DNA of 64,000 nucleotides from UBA2357 sp046295975 (GCA_046295975.1 JBKBMG010000006.1:71035-135034); one strand, 5' to 3'. Shown: positions 1-9,125, numbered from the stretch's first letter. Made by a program: numbers and translations. Notes: generated from the sequence alone by a model not told the origin.

Positions 1-798
1 GTCGAGCATGTGTGCGCGGCAGACATCGCGGATCTCGCTGACCAAGGGGGAGGGGAGCAGTTCGCCGGTGGCGAGGTAGTGCTCGATCTCGCGGAAGATC
101 CACGGACGGCCCTGGGCGGCGCGCCCGATCATCACGCCGTCGGCGCCGGTGTAGTCGAGCACGTACCTGGCTTTTTCCGGCGTGGTGATGTCGCCGTTGG
201 CGATCACCGGGATGCGCACCCGCGACTTGACCAGCGCAATGGTGTCGTACTCGGCGTCGCCGGTGTATTGGTCAGCGCGCGTACGGCCGTGGATGGCGAT
301 GGCGCGGATGCCGGATTCCTCGGCAATGCGCGCGATGGTCGGCGCGTTGCGGTTGTCGCGGTTCCAGCCGGTGCGGAATTTGAGCGTGACGGGCGTGTCC
401 GGTACCGCCGCCACCACCGCCTCGAGAATGCGCGCAACCAGCGGCTCGTCCTGCATCAGGGCCGAACCGGCCATGACGTTGCACACTTTCTTGGCCGGAC
501 AGCCCATGTTGATGTCGATGATCTGGGCGCCGCGGTCGGCGTTGTAGCGTGCGGCCTCGGCCATCATCGCCGGGTCGGCGCCGGCGATCTGCACCGAGAT
601 GGGGTCGGCCTCGCCCTCGTGGTTGGCGCGTCGCTGGGTCTTGGCGCTGCCGTAGAGCAGGGAGTTGGAGGTGACCATTTCGGACACCGCCACGCCAGCC
701 CCGAGCTTCTTGCACAGTTGCCGGAACGGCCGGTCCGTCACCCCGGCCATCGGTGCGACGAAAAGGTTGTTGCGCAAGGTGAAACCGGCGAACTGCAT
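1..798 (-). CDS. dusB: tRNA-dihydrouridine synthase B (partial, C-terminus beyond left edge)
   Basis: FMN-dependent enzyme that reduces specific uridines in the tRNA D-loop to dihydrouridine. The translated minus strand begins MQFAGFTLRNN, followed by the Dus signature VAPMAGVTDRPFR. The catalytic-cysteine segment NMGCPAKKVCN lies near residues 100-110. KFRTGW, HGRTR and ANGDI, typical FMN/tRNA-binding segments, follow in order. About 266 of the usual 330-350 residues are present, and the reading frame is open to position 1. The start at 798 is the first ATG before the conserved N-terminus, with no clear Shine-Dalgarno ahead of it. The conserved NMGCPAKKV context is that of DusB rather than DusA or DusC. 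In many proteobacteria dusB is followed by fis, which would lie outside this window. Confidence 0.93.
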   Translation of the reverse strand, partial: MQFAGFTLRNNLFVAPMAGVTDRPFRQLCKKLGAGVAVSEMVTSNSLLYGSAKTQRRANHEGEADPISVQIAGADPAMMAEAARYNADRGAQIIDINMGCPAKKVCNVMAGSALMQDEPLVARILEAVVAAVPDTPVTLKFRTGWNRDNRNAPTIARIAEESGIRAIAIHGRTRADQYTGDAEYDTIALVKSRVRIPVIANGDITTPEKARYVLDYTGADGVMIGRAAQGRPWIFREIEHYLATGELLPSPLVSEIRDVCRAHMLD

Positions 799-1046
799 GA
801 TGGGGCGTAAACGGGGGGTGGGGGAGAAAGACCCGAATTCTAACCCAAGCCGTCGCCCCGGCGCAGTCTTGACATGGTCAAAGCGGGGAACTCATTGCGG
901 CAAATTTGCTACACCTGGGTTGCGCCAAGGTTGCGCGGATGCCGGCGTGCGGCCCCTCACCGGTCCGAAACCCGCGTCCCTTAACGTTTCCGGTGATGTC
1001 GGCGGTCAATGCAGCCCGGGCGGGCGCGCAAAGGGGGCAGACCACC

Positions 1047-4000
1047 TCAGCGCAGCGTCACCACCGGAATGCCCTTGAGGTCGCCGCCGGTCTGCTTGAG
1101 CAGTGGTTCCGGCACCGCGCGCGCGAGTCGCGGTTCGATGCCGATGCGGGCCGCCAGGCGCGCCTCCTCGCGCAAGACCGTGCGCAGCGCGGCGAGCTTG
1201 ACGTGGCCGTAGCCGCGGATGCGCTCGGGCAGGGCGGCAAGGGCGACGGCGTCGTCGAGGCGGTCGGGGTGCAGTTGGTGCGCCAGGGCTTGCGCCAGTT
1301 CGGCGTATTCCCGGGCGAGGGCGCGCTCCATGCGGCGTTCCGGGTTGCGCCCGAAGACGTCCAGCCAGGTGCCGCGCAGCCGCTTGCCTTTCGCCAGCCA
1401 GCGCATCGCACCGAGCATCCAGCTGCCGTAGCGCAGCTTGGCTGGCGGCGCTCCGTTGCGGCCTCGCACCAGCAGCGGTGGCGCCATGTGGAAGGACAGC
1501 CGGATGTCACCTTCGAAGGTTTCTTCGAGCGACTGGCGGAAGCGCACATCCGTGAACAGCCGTGCCACCTCGTATTCATCCTTGTAGGCGAGCAGTTTGG
1601 CGTAGCTGCGGGCTACGGCGGTGGTGAACGGCAGCGCCGGATCGGCGCCGATGCGCGCCTCCGCGTCGCGAACGCTCGCCACCAGGCTGCGGTAGCGGGC
1701 AGCGTAGGCGGCGTTCTGGTAGGCGGCGAGGTGGGCGCTGCGCTGCTCGATCAATTCGTCCAGCGTGAGTTCGCGCGGGGCCGGCTCCTCGGCAAGGGCG
1801 AGCACGGTGTCGGGTTGCTCGGCGGCGAGGCGGCCGAGATGGAAGGCCATGCGGTTCATCCCGACCGCCACGCCGTTGAGTTCGATCGCACGCTCCAGCG
1901 CGGCGAGCGATACCGGTACCCGTCCGCGCTGCCAGGCAAAGCCCAGCAGCAGGATGTTGGCGCCGATCGAGTCGCCCAGCAGGCGCAGGGCGAGGTCGTA
2001 GGCGTCCACCGTCTCCATGGCGTCGGCGCCAGCGGCGAAGCGCAGCTTGTCTTCCAGGGCTTCGGCATGCAGCGTGGCGTCGGGGTCGCGCACGAACTTG
2101 TCGGTGGGGTTGCGATGGCTGCTGGCAATGATGCGGGTGCGCCCCAGGCGGACCGTCTGCAGCGCGTCCGGGCTGGCGCCAACGACCAGGTCGCAGGCCA
2201 GCAGCAGGTCGGCCTGCTGGGTGTCGATGCGCACCTGGTTGAGCAGTTCCGGACGCCGGGCCCAGCGGATGAAGGCCAGTACCGCGCCGCCTTTCTGGGC
2301 AAAGCCCATGAAGTCGAGTTGCGAGCTGGCCATTCCGTCGAGATGGGCGGCCATGCTCACCAGGGCGCCGATGGTGACCACGCCGGTGCCGCCCACGCCG
2401 GTGATCAGCATGTCGTAGGGAGCGTCACCGAGGCCGGTGCGCGGCTGCGGCAGGTCGCCGATCAGGGCATCCAGTTGCTCGCCGGACAGGCGCGCGACGC
2501 GCTTGCGCAGGCGGCCGCCTTCCACCGACACGAAGCTCGGGCAGAAGCCCTGTACGCACGAGTAGTCCTTGTTGCAGGACGACTGCTCGATCTGGCGCTT
2601 GCGCCCGAACGGGGTTTCCAGGGGCAGCACCGACAGACAGTTGGACTGCTTGCCGCAGTCGCCACAGCCTTCGCACACTTCGGCGTTGATGAAGATGCGC
2701 CGGTCGGGGTCGGGGTACTCGCCCTTCTTGCGCCGCCGGCGCTTCTCGGCGGCGCAGGTCTGGTCGTAGATCAGGCAGGTGACACCCGGCACCTCGCGCA
2801 ATACGCGCTGCACGGCGTCGAGTTCGCTGCGATGGTGAAAGCGCGTGCCCGGAGGGAAGAGCTGCTCATGGCCGCGGTACTTTTCCGGCTCGTCGCTGAC
2901 CACCGCGAGTTGGCCGACGCCCTCGGCCTCGATCTGGCGGGCAATGCGTTCGACCCCGATGACGCCATCCACCGGCTGACCGCCGGTCATCGCCACCGCG
3001 TCGTTGTACAGAATCTTGTAAGTGATGTTGGCGCGTGCGGCGATGGCCTGGCGGATGGCCAGGATGCCGGAGTGGAAGTAGGTGCCGTCGCCCAGGTTCT
3101 GGAACACGTGTGGGCGCCGCGTGAAGCGGCCGTGAGCGGCCCAGTCGACGCCTTCGCCTCCCATCTGGATGAGCCCGGTGGTGTCACGTTCCATCCACGA
3201 GGCCATGAAGTGGCAGCCGATGCCGGCCTGGGCGATGGAACCCTCGGGAACCCGGGTGGAGGTGTTGTGCGGGCAACCGGAGCAAAAGTACGGCAGGCGC
3301 CGCACCGCATCGGCCTGATTGGACAACAGTTCGGGCATGGTGAAGTCGCGCACGTGTTCGCGCCGGTCCAGGGCGGGTTTGTGGCTGGCCAGCCAGTCGG
3401 CCAGCACCGGCATGATGCGCGACGGCCGCAGTTCGCCCAGTGGCGACAGCAGCGGGCAACCGTCGCTGTCGTGTTTGCCGATGACGCGTGGGCGATGGGC
3501 GGCGTTGAACAGCAACTCCTTGATCTGGCGTTCCACCACCGGCGCCTTCTCTTCGATCACCAGCACCTCGTCCAGCCCTTCCACGAGTTCGGCGATGCGC
3601 GTGGGCTCCAGCGGGAACACCAGGCCGACCTTGTAGATGCGCACCCCCGCATGCGCCAGTTCGTCCAGGCCCAGGCCGAGACGGCGCAGCACTTCCAGAA
3701 AGTCGTAATGGGCCTTGCCGACGGTGACGATGCCCAGGTCGGCGCCCGGGGCGCGGCGAACCCAGCGGTCGATGCTGTTGCTGCGGGCGAAGGCGCGCAC
3801 GGCGTCGAGCTTGGCGGCGAGACGCTGTTCGAGAGTGAGGCTGGGCAGATCGGGCCAACGGTAGTGCAGACCGCCCTGTGGGGCGACGAAGTCCAATGGT
3901 GGCGGAAAATCGGCGTGGACCGCGTCCAGGCTCACCGTCATGCCGCTTTCGACGACTTCGGAGAGGGCCTTGAATCCGACCCAGGTCCCCGAAAAGCGTG

Positions 4001-4652
4001 ACAGTGCCCAGCCGTAGAGGCCGAACTCGAGGTACTCGGCGACGTTGCCGGGGTGGATGACCGGCATGCTCCAGGCCTGCATTGCGAGATCGCTTTGATG
4101 TGGCATCGAGGAGGATACGCAGCCGTGATCGTCGCCCGCCACCACCAGCACCCCGCCACGCGGGCTGGCGCCGTAGGCGTTGCCGTGCTTGAGCGCGTCG
4201 CCGGCACGGTCCACCCCCGGCCCCTTGCCGTACCACATCGCGAACACGCCATCGACCTCGCGTTCGGTGTCGCTCTCGACCTGTTGGCTGCCGAGCACAG
4301 CGGTGCCGCCCAGCTCTTCGTTGATCGCCGGCAGGAACTCGATGCGGGCCTCGGCAAGCAGTGTGCGCGTCTTCCACAAGGCCTGGTCGAAACCGCCCAG
4401 AGGCGAGCCGCGGTAGCCGCTGATGAAGCCGGCGGTGTTGAGGCCGCGCGCGCGGTCGAGCGCCGCCTGCATCAGCGGCAGGCGCACCAGGGCCTGGATG
4501 CCGGTGAGGAAAACGGTGCCGCGGGTGGCGCGCAGATTGTCGCCGAGCTGGTACTCGGGGTGGGCGAGGGTGTGGGTGGCTGCGGTGCGCTCGGTCGGCG
4601 TGGGTGCGGTAGACGTCGTCGGCGCGTTGGCCAGCGTGCTCGGGGCGGTCAT
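1047..4652 (-). CDS. Fused indolepyruvate (arylpyruvate):ferredoxin oxidoreductase IorAB
   Basis: Oxidatively decarboxylates aryl-2-oxoacids (indolepyruvate, phenylpyruvate) to aryl-acyl-CoA using ferredoxin, a step in aromatic amino acid breakdown. The 1201-residue protein is the single-chain bacterial form. It has an N-terminal pyrimidine-type domain (GTVFLTGIQALVR) and a TPP domain (GGEGVDW about residue 500, NDAVAMTGG about 550). A ferredoxin-like block follows with Cys clusters VCEGCGDCG (about 657) and CNKDYSCVQGFC (about 695). A gamma-type domain comes last (GVGGTGVVT about 755). The start at 4652 (MTAPST) is preferred over one 10 codons upstream because GGAGAGAG precedes it. It is divergent from a Lrp/AsnC regulator, and a perfect FNR-type box lies between the two genes, suggesting oxygen-dependent control. 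Substrate preference cannot be read from sequence. Confidence 0.92.
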   Translation of the reverse strand: MTAPSTLANAPTTSTAPTPTERTAATHTLAHPEYQLGDNLRATRGTVFLTGIQALVRLPLMQAALDRARGLNTAGFISGYRGSPLGGFDQALWKTRTLLAEARIEFLPAINEELGGTAVLGSQQVESDTEREVDGVFAMWYGKGPGVDRAGDALKHGNAYGASPRGGVLVVAGDDHGCVSSSMPHQSDLAMQAWSMPVIHPGNVAEYLEFGLYGWALSRFSGTWVGFKALSEVVESGMTVSLDAVHADFPPPLDFVAPQGGLHYRWPDLPSLTLEQRLAAKLDAVRAFARSNSIDRWVRRAPGADLGIVTVGKAHYDFLEVLRRLGLGLDELAHAGVRIYKVGLVFPLEPTRIAELVEGLDEVLVIEEKAPVVERQIKELLFNAAHRPRVIGKHDSDGCPLLSPLGELRPSRIMPVLADWLASHKPALDRREHVRDFTMPELLSNQADAVRRLPYFCSGCPHNTSTRVPEGSIAQAGIGCHFMASWMERDTTGLIQMGGEGVDWAAHGRFTRRPHVFQNLGDGTYFHSGILAIRQAIAARANITYKILYNDAVAMTGGQPVDGVIGVERIARQIEAEGVGQLAVVSDEPEKYRGHEQLFPPGTRFHHRSELDAVQRVLREVPGVTCLIYDQTCAAEKRRRRKKGEYPDPDRRIFINAEVCEGCGDCGKQSNCLSVLPLETPFGRKRQIEQSSCNKDYSCVQGFCPSFVSVEGGRLRKRVARLSGEQLDALIGDLPQPRTGLGDAPYDMLITGVGGTGVVTIGALVSMAAHLDGMASSQLDFMGFAQKGGAVLAFIRWARRPELLNQVRIDTQQADLLLACDLVVGASPDALQTVRLGRTRIIASSHRNPTDKFVRDPDATLHAEALEDKLRFAAGADAMETVDAYDLALRLLGDSIGANILLLGFAWQRGRVPVSLAALERAIELNGVAVGMNRMAFHLGRLAAEQPDTVLALAEEPAPRELTLDELIEQRSAHLAAYQNAAYAARYRSLVASVRDAEARIGADPALPFTTAVARSYAKLLAYKDEYEVARLFTDVRFRQSLEETFEGDIRLSFHMAPPLLVRGRNGAPPAKLRYGSWMLGAMRWLAKGKRLRGTWLDVFGRNPERRMERALAREYAELAQALAHQLHPDRLDDAVALAALPERIRGYGHVKLAALRTVLREEARLAARIGIEPRLARAVPEPLLKQTGGDLKGIPVVTLR

Positions 4653-4832
4653 GGTCTCTCTCCAGGATGGGGGCGTGCGCACGCGTACGTCGTTGGTATT
4701 TTCGAAGTCTAGTCGGGATGGGGGGTACTGTGCACGGGAGATACGCCGTTGGCTTTACTGAAGTTTAGTTCCGCGACCCGGTTTGTTCGTTCTTTTTGTC
4801 CCCGTGTCACCCATGAAGTGAGATGATTTGTT

Positions 4833-4846
4833 TTGATTTGCATCAA
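4833..4846. promoter_or_regulatory. FNR/ANR-type box between iorAB and the Lrp gene
   Basis: The sequence TTGAT-TTGC-ATCAA matches the FNR/ANR consensus TTGAT-N4-ATCAA at every defined base. It ends 14 nt before the regulator's ATG and about 180 nt from the iorAB start. It could activate iorAB from a start site near 4792, or occlude the regulator's own promoter. No -10 element is convincing enough to decide. Confidence 0.6.
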
Positions 4847-4860
4847 AGAAAGGAATCAAC

Positions 4861-5325
4861 ATGCCAGATCGCGTTGTGCACCGCATGCTTGCCGAACTGC
4901 AGAAAGACTCGCGGCTGTCGGTACAGGAACTGGCCCGCCGCGCCGGCATATCGGCCACGCCATGCTGGCGGCGTCTGAAGGAAATCGAGAAGGACGGCCT
5001 GATCCGGCGCTACACGGTATTGCTGGACCGCGAGGCGGTGGGCTTGAAGGCCTGTTTGCTGGCCCATGTGACATTGCTGCGCCACGCCGAGACCACGGTC
5101 GAGGAGTTCGAGCGGGCGGTACTCGCTCATCCTGAGGTGATCGAGTGCTACAGCACCACCGGCGATGCCGATTACATCCTGAAGATCGTCGTGCCGGACA
5201 TGAAGGCCTACGACAGCTTCCTGCACAAGCGCATCTTCAGCATTCCCGGGGTGGCCAACGTGCGCACCGCGGTGGTGTTGCGCGAAGTGAAGTACGACAC
5301 GGTGTTGCCGCTCGAGGGCGCCTGA
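4861..5325 (+). CDS. Lrp/AsnC-family transcriptional regulator
   Basis: A 154-residue DNA-binding protein of the feast/famine family, normally dimers or octamers that sense an amino acid or related metabolite. The N-terminal winged helix (LQKDSRLSVQELARRAGIS, then CWRRLKEIEKDGLI) occupies about residues 10-55. The C-terminal RAM/AsnC ligand domain follows (ECYSTTGDADYILKIV about 97-112). The length is standard. AAAGGAATCAAC precedes the ATG. It is divergent from the arylpyruvate:ferredoxin oxidoreductase, so the likely target is that gene and the likely effector an aromatic amino acid or its keto acid. This is inference from position. The effector pocket was not compared with characterised members. 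Confidence 0.93.
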   Translation: MPDRVVHRMLAELQKDSRLSVQELARRAGISATPCWRRLKEIEKDGLIRRYTVLLDREAVGLKACLLAHVTLLRHAETTVEEFERAVLAHPEVIECYSTTGDADYILKIVVPDMKAYDSFLHKRIFSIPGVANVRTAVVLREVKYDTVLPLEGA

Positions 5326-5364
5326 ACGCGCAGGCCTGGCCAGCCCTGCGGGCCGGGGTGATGC

Positions 5365-6645
5365 TCAGGGCCAGGCGCGGGCGCCGAACATCATCCGCCG
5401 GGCGACGAAGCTGCGCAGTGGTGGGCACAGGTCGAGTGCGAACAGGCCGATGCCGCGCATGCGTCGCAACGGAGCGAAGTCGTTGCTGAAGACGCGGACC
5501 AGCGTGTCGGTGAAGCGGATGGTGGCCAGGCGGTCCAGGCCGCGGTCGCGCGCGAAGCGCGCCAGCAGCGCGGCATCGCCGGGGTCGTCGCCATCGCGCA
5601 GGGCCTCGGCCAGCGCCCACACGTCACGCAGCGCCAGGTTGAAGCCCTGGCCGGCGACCGGGTGCAGGGTCTGGGCGGCGTTGCCCAGCCATACGCTGCG
5701 CGGACCGACGGGTTCGCGGCGGTAGCGCAGCATGAGCGGGTAGCGCTGGCGCTCGCTGAGGCCGGTCAGGGTTACCCGGCCTCCCAGGTGTGACTGCAGT
5801 CGCGCGAGATAGTGGGCGTCGTCCAGGGCCATCAGCGCGTCGGCTGTCGCCGGGGTCGCGACGTGCACCAGGGCATGGCGCGTGCCGCAGGGCAGGAGCG
5901 CGACCGGCCCTTCGGCGGTGAAGCGTTCGTAGGCCGTGCCACGATGTCCGCCCTGTACGTCGACGAAGCCGATCAGGGCGTGCTGACGGTAGTCGTGCTC
6001 GGCCACGCCAGGCTGGTCGGCGCGCAGACCTCCTTCCGCGTGGGCGACGAGTCGCGGGGCGCAGTGCGCGGGGACTGCGTCGCGATCCGGCGCGGGCGTA
6101 GCATCTGCCGTCGAAGGCAGATGCGCGGGTATCGGCGGACCGTTGCGGCCGCCGGGTCTGCCCGGTTCGCCGGCCGCTCGCAGCACCACACGCGTGCGGC
6201 CGGGTTCGGTCGTGCCTGGGGGCGTGTCGGTCGGCTCCGGGATGGCCTCGGTGTGGTAGCGCAGGTGCACGCCCAGTGCCCGGGCGCGGGCTTGCAGCGC
6301 GGCGGCCAGTTCGCCGGCGCCTGCCACGTAGCCCAGCGCCGGCACCTGTTCTTCGGTTGCGCGGATCAGGCTGCGGCCAAAACCACCTTGCTGCGAGACG
6401 TGGATGGCGTCGATGGGCGTCGGTGCCAGTGAGGACCACACGCCCAGGCGTTCCAGGGTAAGCCGGGTGCCATAGGACAGGGCCAGGGTGCGGGGATCGC
6501 CGGCGGCGGCCTGTTCGGTACGCGCGTCGGCGACGGTCACGCTGAGGCCACGGGTGGCGAGTGCGATCGCCAGCGACAGGCCGACCGGGCCGGCGCCGAC
6601 GACGAGCACGTCCGGCCGTTCCATGGAGGCGTCGCCGGCTTTCAT
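5365..6645 (-). CDS. ubiH: UbiH/UbiF/VisC-type FAD monooxygenase
   Basis: Flavin hydroxylase of the ubiquinone-biosynthesis family, adding ring hydroxyls to the polyprenylated precursor. The Rossmann FAD motif VLVVGAGPVGLSLAIALA is near the N-terminus. GDPRTLALSYG is the family's early signature, and the second FAD motif WLGNAAQTLHPVAGQGFNLALRD lies about 110 residues from the end. I place the start at 6645 because GGAG lies 6 nt upstream of this ATG. An upstream ATG at 6717 would overlap pepP by 14 nt but has a poor ribosome site. A Pro/Gly/Ala-rich insert of about 45 residues (around TEPGRTRVVL to DRDAVPAHC) interrupts the middle of the fold. Which ring position it hydroxylates (UbiH, UbiF or UbiI role) is not resolved. 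It is cotranscribed with pepP, as in many proteobacteria. Confidence 0.85.
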   Translation of the reverse strand: MKAGDASMERPDVLVVGAGPVGLSLAIALATRGLSVTVADARTEQAAAGDPRTLALSYGTRLTLERLGVWSSLAPTPIDAIHVSQQGGFGRSLIRATEEQVPALGYVAGAGELAAALQARARALGVHLRYHTEAIPEPTDTPPGTTEPGRTRVVLRAAGEPGRPGGRNGPPIPAHLPSTADATPAPDRDAVPAHCAPRLVAHAEGGLRADQPGVAEHDYRQHALIGFVDVQGGHRGTAYERFTAEGPVALLPCGTRHALVHVATPATADALMALDDAHYLARLQSHLGGRVTLTGLSERQRYPLMLRYRREPVGPRSVWLGNAAQTLHPVAGQGFNLALRDVWALAEALRDGDDPGDAALLARFARDRGLDRLATIRFTDTLVRVFSNDFAPLRRMRGIGLFALDLCPPLRSFVARRMMFGARAWP

Positions 6646-6703
6646 ACGGGTCTCCAGCGTGGTCTGCTTCGCGGTCATCATCGCTTGTGCTTCCGGTGAC
6701 GGT

Positions 6704-8071
6704 TCAGGCTGCGCCATCGCGTGCGTCAGCCATCGGGGCTTCGCGCATCAAGGCCTCGATTGCGGCCACCGACTTGGGCACGCCTTCGGTGATGAACTCG
6801 CAGCCGTCGGCGGTGACGATGGCGTCGTCCTCGATGCGCACGCCAATGTGCCAGAAGGCTTCCGGCACATCCTCGGCGGGGCGGATGTAGCAACCCGGCT
6901 CGACGGTCAGCACCATGCCCGGCATGAAGGGGCGCCAGTCGCCGTTCTGCTTGTACTCGCCGGCGTCATGCACGTCACGCCCCAGCCAGTGGCCGGTGCG
7001 GTGCATGTAAAAGCGACGGTAGTGGCCTTGCTCGACCACTTCGTCGAGCGTGCCCTTGAGCAGCCCGAGCTGGATCAGGCCCGCCGAGAGCGTATGCACG
7101 GCTGCTTCGTGCGGTGCGTTCCAGCTCGCGCCGGGGCGAATCGCTTCGCGTGCGGCCTGCTGGGCGGCCAGCACCAGTTCGTAGATGTCGCGTTGCGGGC
7201 CGCTGAAGCGGCCGTTCACCGGGAAGGTCCGGGTGATGTCCGAGGCGTAGCCGTCGAGTTCGCAACCGGCATCGATCAGCAACAGATCGCCGTCTGCCAT
7301 GCGGCGGTCGTTCTCCACGTAATGCAGCACGCAGGCGTTGGGACCGCTGGCGACGATGGAACTGTAGGCCGGTGCCTGGGCACCGGCGGCGCGGAAGGTG
7401 TGCAGCAGTTCGGCCTCGATCTCGTATTCGAAGCGCCCGGGGCGGGTGGCGCGCATCGCGCGCACATGGGCGGCGGCGGAAATGATGGACGCGCGGCGCA
7501 TGATGTCGAGTTCGGTGTCGTCCTTGAGCAGGCGCATTTCGTCCAGTTCGGCGCGCACGTCGCGAAGACTGTGTGGCGGCACGATGCCCGAGCGGGCATT
7601 GGCGCGCACGTTGTTGAGCGCGCGGGTGATGCGGGTGTCCCATTCGCTGTCGTAGCCGAAGCCGCACCACAGCAGCGGCTGGTCCGCGAGCAGCTCGGGC
7701 AGGCGCAGTTCGAGGTCGCCTATGGTCCAGGCTTCGTCGAAGCCGAAGCGTTCGCGTGCCGCGTCGGGGCCGTGACGGTAGCCGTCCCAGATTTCGCGTT
7801 CCTCGTTTTTTTCACGGCAGAACAGGATGCTGCGCGGGGTGCTGCCGGCGACCAGCACCAGTACCGCCTCGGGTTCGCCGAAGCCGGTGAGATAGTGGAA
7901 GTAGCTGTCGTAGCGGAAGGGGTAGGTGGTGTCGCGGTTGCGATGGCGTTCCGCTGCGGTCGGGATCAGGGCGATGCCGCCGCCGGCGGCGTTCATGCGC
8001 TCGACCAAACGGTGGCGGCGGTCGATGAAGGGCGACATGTCGAGCGAGAAGCGTTCGGAGACGGTGTTCAT
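6704..8071 (-). CDS. pepP: Xaa-Pro aminopeptidase (aminopeptidase P)
   Basis: Cytosolic dimanganese peptidase removing an N-terminal residue that precedes proline. At 455 residues it has the usual size. The N-terminal creatinase-like domain contains the DTTYPFRYDSYFHYLTGF segment. The C-terminal pita-bread domain carries the metal ligands in order: Asp residues in LLIDAGCELDGYASDITR, His in HRTGHWLGRDVHD, Glu in TVEPGCYI and Glu in GVRIEDD. The gene overlaps the FAD monooxygenase region, giving the pepP-ubiH arrangement seen in proteobacteria. Upstream lies a short non-coding stretch with a compound palindrome. Confidence 0.95.
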   Translation of the reverse strand: MNTVSERFSLDMSPFIDRRHRLVERMNAAGGGIALIPTAAERHRNRDTTYPFRYDSYFHYLTGFGEPEAVLVLVAGSTPRSILFCREKNEEREIWDGYRHGPDAARERFGFDEAWTIGDLELRLPELLADQPLLWCGFGYDSEWDTRITRALNNVRANARSGIVPPHSLRDVRAELDEMRLLKDDTELDIMRRASIISAAAHVRAMRATRPGRFEYEIEAELLHTFRAAGAQAPAYSSIVASGPNACVLHYVENDRRMADGDLLLIDAGCELDGYASDITRTFPVNGRFSGPQRDIYELVLAAQQAAREAIRPGASWNAPHEAAVHTLSAGLIQLGLLKGTLDEVVEQGHYRRFYMHRTGHWLGRDVHDAGEYKQNGDWRPFMPGMVLTVEPGCYIRPAEDVPEAFWHIGVRIEDDAIVTADGCEFITEGVPKSVAAIEALMREAPMADARDGAA

Positions 8072-8245
8072 GGTCGGGTCTGGGCCGGAGCCGGAGCTGG
8101 GTGCGGGAGCACGGTGGATACGCGGTAGATGACAGCGATGATACGCGTACGGTTCGCCCGACGCATGGTGTGCGGGCTGTCACGCGTCCTCGGGACGGTG
8201 GGGGCAGCCTCGTTTGCCCCGGCAATCAAACAGGCGGCACCGCTC

Positions 8246-8290
8246 GCCCTGAGCCCTTCGGCTGCGCTCAGGGCTGGCTTGTCGAAGGGC
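8246..8290. repeat. Compound palindromic (REP-like) intergenic element
   Basis: GCCCTGAGC (8246-8254) is complementary to GCTCAGGGC (8266-8274). An overlapping arm GCCCTTCG (8253-8260) is complementary to CGAAGGGC (8283-8290). Two mutually exclusive hairpins can form. The CCTTCGG loop and the CTTGTCGAAGGG tail resemble short repeats scattered between genes in many GC-rich proteobacteria. It lies in the 282-nt gap between pepP and murU. Only one copy was noticed in this window. Confidence 0.55.
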
Positions 8291-8353
8291 ACTGCCGAGA
8301 CTGGGCTTCTGCAGGCTCAGGCCGAACGGTAGTCAGTGACTTCAAGAGCCGGG

Positions 8354-9103
8354 TCAATAACGGAGCGAGCGCAGGCGGGCTTCGAGCGCTGCGAGGCGTT
8401 CCGGCGTGCCGACGTCTTCCCAGTGGCCTGCATGCAACTCGCCCGCTACCTGGCCGGCGGCGCCCGCGGCGCGCAGCAGCGGGCCCAGCGGGGCGCGTGC
8501 GCCCGCCGGCAGATCGGCGAACAGGGCGGGGTGGTAGAGGCCGATGCCGGAGAAGGTATGCGCGATCTGTGCGGCGGCGAGGGGCTGCTGCCCGCAGCCG
8601 GACGCTTCCTCGGTGGGGCGCGGACCCACTCGGCCACCGGCGAGTATGAAATCTCCCTGCGGGTGATGCGGCGGGTTGGGAACGAGCACAAGGTGGGCGA
8701 GCAGCGTCCGGCCGTCGGGCGGGGGGCGGTCGCGCATGGTGCGCAGATCGAAGTCGCAATGGATGTCGCCGTTCACCACCACGAAGGGCGCGGGGCCGAG
8801 CAGCGGCAAGGCCTGGCGTATGCCGCCGGCGGTCTCGAGGGCGGTGTCTTCGGCTGAGTAGTGCAGCGCGACGCCGAAGGCGCGGCCGTCGCCGAGCGCG
8901 TCCGGGATCATCCAGCCGAGATGGGCGTGGTTGATGACGATGTGGGTGAAACCCGCGGCCCGCAGGCGTTCGATGTGATGCACGATCAGCGGTTTGCCGC
9001 CGACCGGCAGCAGGGGCTTGGGGCAGTGGTCGGTGAGCGGGCGCATGCGCTCGCCGCGACCGGCGGCGAGGATCATGGCGGTGGTCATCGGCGTGGCGGT
9101 CAT
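8354..9103 (-). CDS. murU: N-acetylmuramate alpha-1-phosphate uridylyltransferase
   Basis: Transfers UMP to MurNAc-1-phosphate to give UDP-MurNAc in the peptidoglycan-recycling bypass known from Pseudomonas, which circumvents the fosfomycin target MurA. This is a 249-residue nucleotidyltransferase with the pyrophosphorylase signature ILAAGRGERMRPLTD and PKPLLPVGGKPLI near the N-terminus. VNGDIHCDFD is the Mg/sugar-phosphate segment, and HWEDVGTPERL lies near the C-terminus. It sits directly downstream of the kinase that makes its substrate (22-nt gap), which supports MurU over a generic glucose-1-phosphate transferase. The ATG at 9103 is used; a second ATG at 9088 is possible. A Pro-rich insert (VGPRPTEEASGCGQ) is present in the middle. 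Confidence 0.87.
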   Translation of the reverse strand: MTATPMTTAMILAAGRGERMRPLTDHCPKPLLPVGGKPLIVHHIERLRAAGFTHIVINHAHLGWMIPDALGDGRAFGVALHYSAEDTALETAGGIRQALPLLGPAPFVVVNGDIHCDFDLRTMRDRPPPDGRTLLAHLVLVPNPPHHPQGDFILAGGRVGPRPTEEASGCGQQPLAAAQIAHTFSGIGLYHPALFADLPAGARAPLGPLLRAAGAAGQVAGELHAGHWEDVGTPERLAALEARLRSLRY

Positions 9104-9125
9104 TGCAGACGTGCCCCAGGTTCGC

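Noticed and set aside
869..881. TTGAC-ATG-GTCAA palindrome upstream of dusB
   Set aside because: It is short, with an odd 3-nt spacer, in a region with no obvious divergent regulator and no matching copy nearby.
906..4001. Very long open frame on the plus strand (over 1000 codons)
   Set aside because: It lies antisense to the fused oxidoreductase, which has full-length family motifs on the minus strand. High GC leaves long open frames in the antisense direction; the translation has no recognisable domain.
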